The translations under genes were made by a program, and so were the position numbers. This document shows, one piece after another, positions 59,610-64,000 of a stretch of 64,000 nt of DNA. The notes beneath the pieces were generated by a model that made no database searches, was not told where the DNA came from, and was given only the letters and a program-made list of their open reading frames with translations. Each line of letters begins with the position of its first letter. Position 1 is the stretch's first letter. The DNA comes from Duganella sp. BuS-21 (GTDB lineage: Bacteria; Pseudomonadota; Gammaproteobacteria; Burkholderiales; Burkholderiaceae_D), in contig CP097466.1 in the NCBI GenBank assembly GCA_041874725.1, positions 4,030,001 through 4,094,000 on the forward strand, read 5' to 3'.

Positions 59610-60505
59610 TTGGACTGGGCCTCGATGTCGCACTGGATCTGGCGCAGGAAGGCGCAGTAGTCCTCGCCGGTCTCCGCGTGCTTGAGGCCCATGGCGGTGG
59701 TGGCTTTCAGGTAGCCCAGCTTGGAGCCGCAGTCGTAGCGCGTGCCGTCGTAGCGGTAGGCCAGCACTCGCTCGTTTTTCATCAGCGCGGCGATGCCGTC
59801 GGTCAGCTGGATCTCGCCGCCGGCGCCGCTGCCGAGGTTTTCCAGGTAGTCGAAGATGCGGCCCGACAGCACATAGCGTCCCACCACCGCCAGGGTGGAC
59901 GGCGCCGCTTCCGGCTTCGGTTTCTCGACGATGCCATGCACCAGTTCCAGCTTGGGCTGATAGGCGGTGGCGCTGACGATGCCGTACTGGCGGGTCGCTT
60001 CGCGCGGCACTTCCTGCACCGCCAGGATGCTGGAGCGTTCATAGGCGTACAGCTCGGTCATCTGCGCCAGCACCGGCTTGACGCCGTCGGCGGTGTCCAT
60101 GAAGTCGTCCGCCAGCAGCACGGCGAACGGCTCGTCGCCGATCACCGGACGCGCACACAGCACCGCGTGGCCCAGGCCCAGCGGCTCGGACTGGCGGATG
60201 TAGATGCAGTTGACGCTCTTCGGGATCACATTGCGCACCAGTTCCAGCAGCGCGTGCTTGTCGGCCGCCTCCAGTTCCGATTCCAGCTCGTAGGCTTTGT
60301 CGAAGTGGTCTTCGATGGCGCGTTTGTTACGGCCGGTGATGAACACCATCTCCGTGATGCCGGCGGCCACCGCCTCTTCGACCGCGTACTGGATCAGCGG
60401 CTTGTCGACGATGGGCAGCATCTCTTTCGGCTGCGCCTTGGTGGCGGGCAGAAAGCGGCTGCCCAGGCCTGCGACAGGGAATACGGCTTTTTTAATTTTG
60501 GTCAT
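59606..60505 (-). CDS. galU: UTP-glucose-1-phosphate uridylyltransferase
   Basis: GalU makes UDP-glucose for lipopolysaccharide core and exopolysaccharide. The 299-residue protein has the nucleotide-binding [26 protein letters not shown], and a C-terminal [13 protein letters not shown] segment with the active-site Lys, all typical. The ATG at 60503-60505 is 2 bases after ligA. It likely shares a transcript with zipA and ligA upstream and def and the channel gene downstream. Confidence 0.96.
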   Translation of the reverse strand: MTKIKKAVFPVAGLGSRFLPATKAQPKEMLPIVDKPLIQYAVEEAVAAGITEMVFITGRNKRAIEDHFDKAYELESELEAADKHALLELVRNVIPKSVNCIYIRQSEPLGLGHAVLCARPVIGDEPFAVLLADDFMDTADGVKPVLAQMTELYAYERSSILAVQEVPREATRQYGIVSATAYQPKLELVHGIVEKPKPEAAPSTLAVVGRYVLSGRIFDYLENLGSGAGGEIQLTDGIAALMKNERVLAYRYDGTRYDCGSKLGYLKATTAMGLKHAETGEDYCAFLRQIQCDIEAQSK

Positions 60506-60507
60506 GG

Positions 60508-62862
<2,355 letters not shown>

Positions 62863-64000
62863 TTAGCTGAACAAACGCAGCGCGCGGGTCGAGCCGGCGG
62901 GGATGTCGGCTTCATTCATCTCGGTGTAGAAATCCTGCACCTGGCCGGCGATTTCCGTCAATGCCGCATCCGACAGCGGCTGGTTATAGTCGTCGACGAT
63001 GGTGGCGTCCAGGCGCGCCACCAGCGCCTTGGCGCAGGCGGCCATGGCGCCGAAGCCGTCGCGCGCAGGCGCCACGCACGGCACGTCTAACAACAGCGTC
63101 AGGCGGGCCGTGGTTTCCTCGGCCGGCGTGACGTTGGTCGACAGCGAGAACAGGAAACCGCCCTCGCCGTCCGGCATCACGAAACGGCCGTCCGGACGCA
63201 GGTCGAAGCCCTGCTTCTCCAGCGCGGCGATCAGCGTGTTGACCGACCATGGCGCACCGTTGGTTTGCAGGTTGACGCCCAGCTGGGCATCGTGGCCGGC
63301 GACGAAGCGGTGCAGATTGCGCGCTTCGGCCATGACCTCGATCATGTCCGGCACGGCCGGCTCGGCGCCGATTTCGTCGGCCATGGCGCGCAGGCGCGTC
63401 ACCAGTTCCGAGTATTCGAGTTCGTTCAGCGCGGTGCTGCGGCTGGCCAGCTGCACGCCGCCTTGCAGTTCGGTGTAGACGCCACCGTGGTTGACCGGTT
63501 CCCAGTCGCCGCTGACGGCCTTGCCGATGAAGTGCACCGGCTTGTTGCCCACCATGCGCAGGGTTTGCAGCACCGGCAGCAGCTTGTCGCCGCGCGCCGG
63601 GGCTTCCAGCGCCAGCGGCAGCAGGCAGTCGATCAGCGGGTCGACCAGCGCCGTGGCTTGTTCTGCCGCAGCCGCCGACGCCGCGTTGGCGCGTACCGCC
63701 AGTTCGTCCTCGGTCACCGGCTTGCCGGCCTCGCCGTCGGTGGTGAATTCCGCCGCCACCGCACCGAGAGCCGCCGCCGCAGCGGCAGCTTCGCCGCCGG
63801 CCACGCCGGGCTCCGCGCCGTCGAGCGAGAAGCTCGGCTCCTGGCGCGCGTGCGGCGCCAGCGGTGCGCCCGGCTCGTCGCCGGCGCGCATCAACACGTC
63901 GTCATGATCGGAAGAGAAGGCCCGTTCCACACTTTTTTTGGCCTTGTACTCCTGGATTTTGTTGTACGTGAAGACGCCGGCGACAAACACGCCGGCGGCT
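62863..64000 (-). CDS. zipA: Cell division protein ZipA (5' end outside window)
   Basis: The frame runs from the right edge to a stop at 62863. The visible part of about 379 residues starts inside the N-terminal membrane anchor (VAGVFTYNKIQEYKAKK), has a long Ala/Glu/Pro-rich linker and ends with the FtsZ-binding domain (about the last 140 residues, with QGFDLRPDGRFVMPDGEGGFLFSL). ZipA tethers FtsZ to the membrane at the division site. The true start must lie beyond position 64000, because the membrane segment is cut. Its place just before ligA is the usual order. Confidence 0.88.
   Translation of the reverse strand, partial: AAGVFVAGVFTYNKIQEYKAKKSVERAFSSDHDDVLMRAGDEPGAPLAPHARQEPSFSLDGAEPGVAGGEAAAAAAALGAVAAEFTTDGEAGKPVTEDELAVRANAASAAAAEQATALVDPLIDCLLPLALEAPARGDKLLPVLQTLRMVGNKPVHFIGKAVSGDWEPVNHGGVYTELQGGVQLASRSTALNELEYSELVTRLRAMADEIGAEPAVPDMIEVMAEARNLHRFVAGHDAQLGVNLQTNGAPWSVNTLIAALEKQGFDLRPDGRFVMPDGEGGFLFSLSTNVTPAEETTARLTLLLDVPCVAPARDGFGAMAACAKALVARLDATIVDDYNQPLSDAALTEIAGQVQDFYTEMNEADIPAGSTRALRLFS

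Overview
The window is GC-rich, densely packed bacterial chromosome from a Gram-negative betaproteobacterium, most likely of the family Oxalobacteraceae (Massilia, Duganella or Janthinobacterium type). This rests on protein family content and gene order: PEP-CTERM proteins (including an MHFG-type one), the smpB/ratA/rnfH group, divergent ppsA and its regulator, a long rpsB-to-rnhB envelope cluster, urtABCDE with a leading porin, and zipA-ligA. No database search was run, so the genus is an inference. I see no prophage, insertion sequence, CRISPR array, tRNA or rRNA.

Layout. 1-3.4 kb holds a gene end, an orphan solute-binding protein, a 7TM diguanylate cyclase whose best ribosome binding site points to an ATT start, and a VOC protein. 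3.4-13 kb holds rnfH/ratA against smpB, two envelope lipoproteins (the second FlgO-like), a sirtuin, a PEP-CTERM protein, a DUF4259 protein, an SPFH/NfeD pair, and ppsA divergent from its regulatory kinase/phosphorylase. 13-30 kb is essentially one minus-strand supercluster, read from high to low coordinates: rpsB, tsf, pyrH, frr, uppS, cdsA, dxr, rseP, bamA, skp, lpxD, fabZ, lpxA, lpxB, rnhB and an SpoU-type RNA methyltransferase, followed by a receiver-EAL protein. It joins translation, isoprenoid and phospholipid precursors, lipid A synthesis and outer-membrane assembly.

30-42.8 kb is on the plus strand: an MHFG PEP-CTERM gene placed between rpsB and map, then map, glnD, a pseudouridine synthase, a YcgR-like PilZ protein, a very large protein fusing an NCS1 nucleobase-type permease to a hybrid histidine kinase, its overlapping LuxR-type response regulator, a DUF445 protein and a second orphan solute-binding protein. 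42.8-47.5 kb holds a caa3-like terminal oxidase (subunits I and III fused, subunit II fused to cytochrome c) with two small c-type cytochromes. 47.7-54.3 kb is the urea ABC transporter operon read as porin-urtA-urtB-urtC-urtD-urtE. 54.4-64 kb holds an S41 peptidase, small conserved proteins, topoisomerase IB, a KirBac-type potassium channel, def, galU, ligA and the edge-truncated zipA.

The most unusual item is the permease-kinase fusion at 36333-39725. It carries a nine-cysteine module between transporter and kinase, and an intrinsic terminator ends exactly at its start codon. Other structure includes a perfect 72-bp palindrome, a small family of GGGTC-type hairpins, two REP-like inverted pairs, an in-frame Ala-Thr hexanucleotide repeat in rseP, and an apparent extra helix-hairpin-helix unit in LigA.
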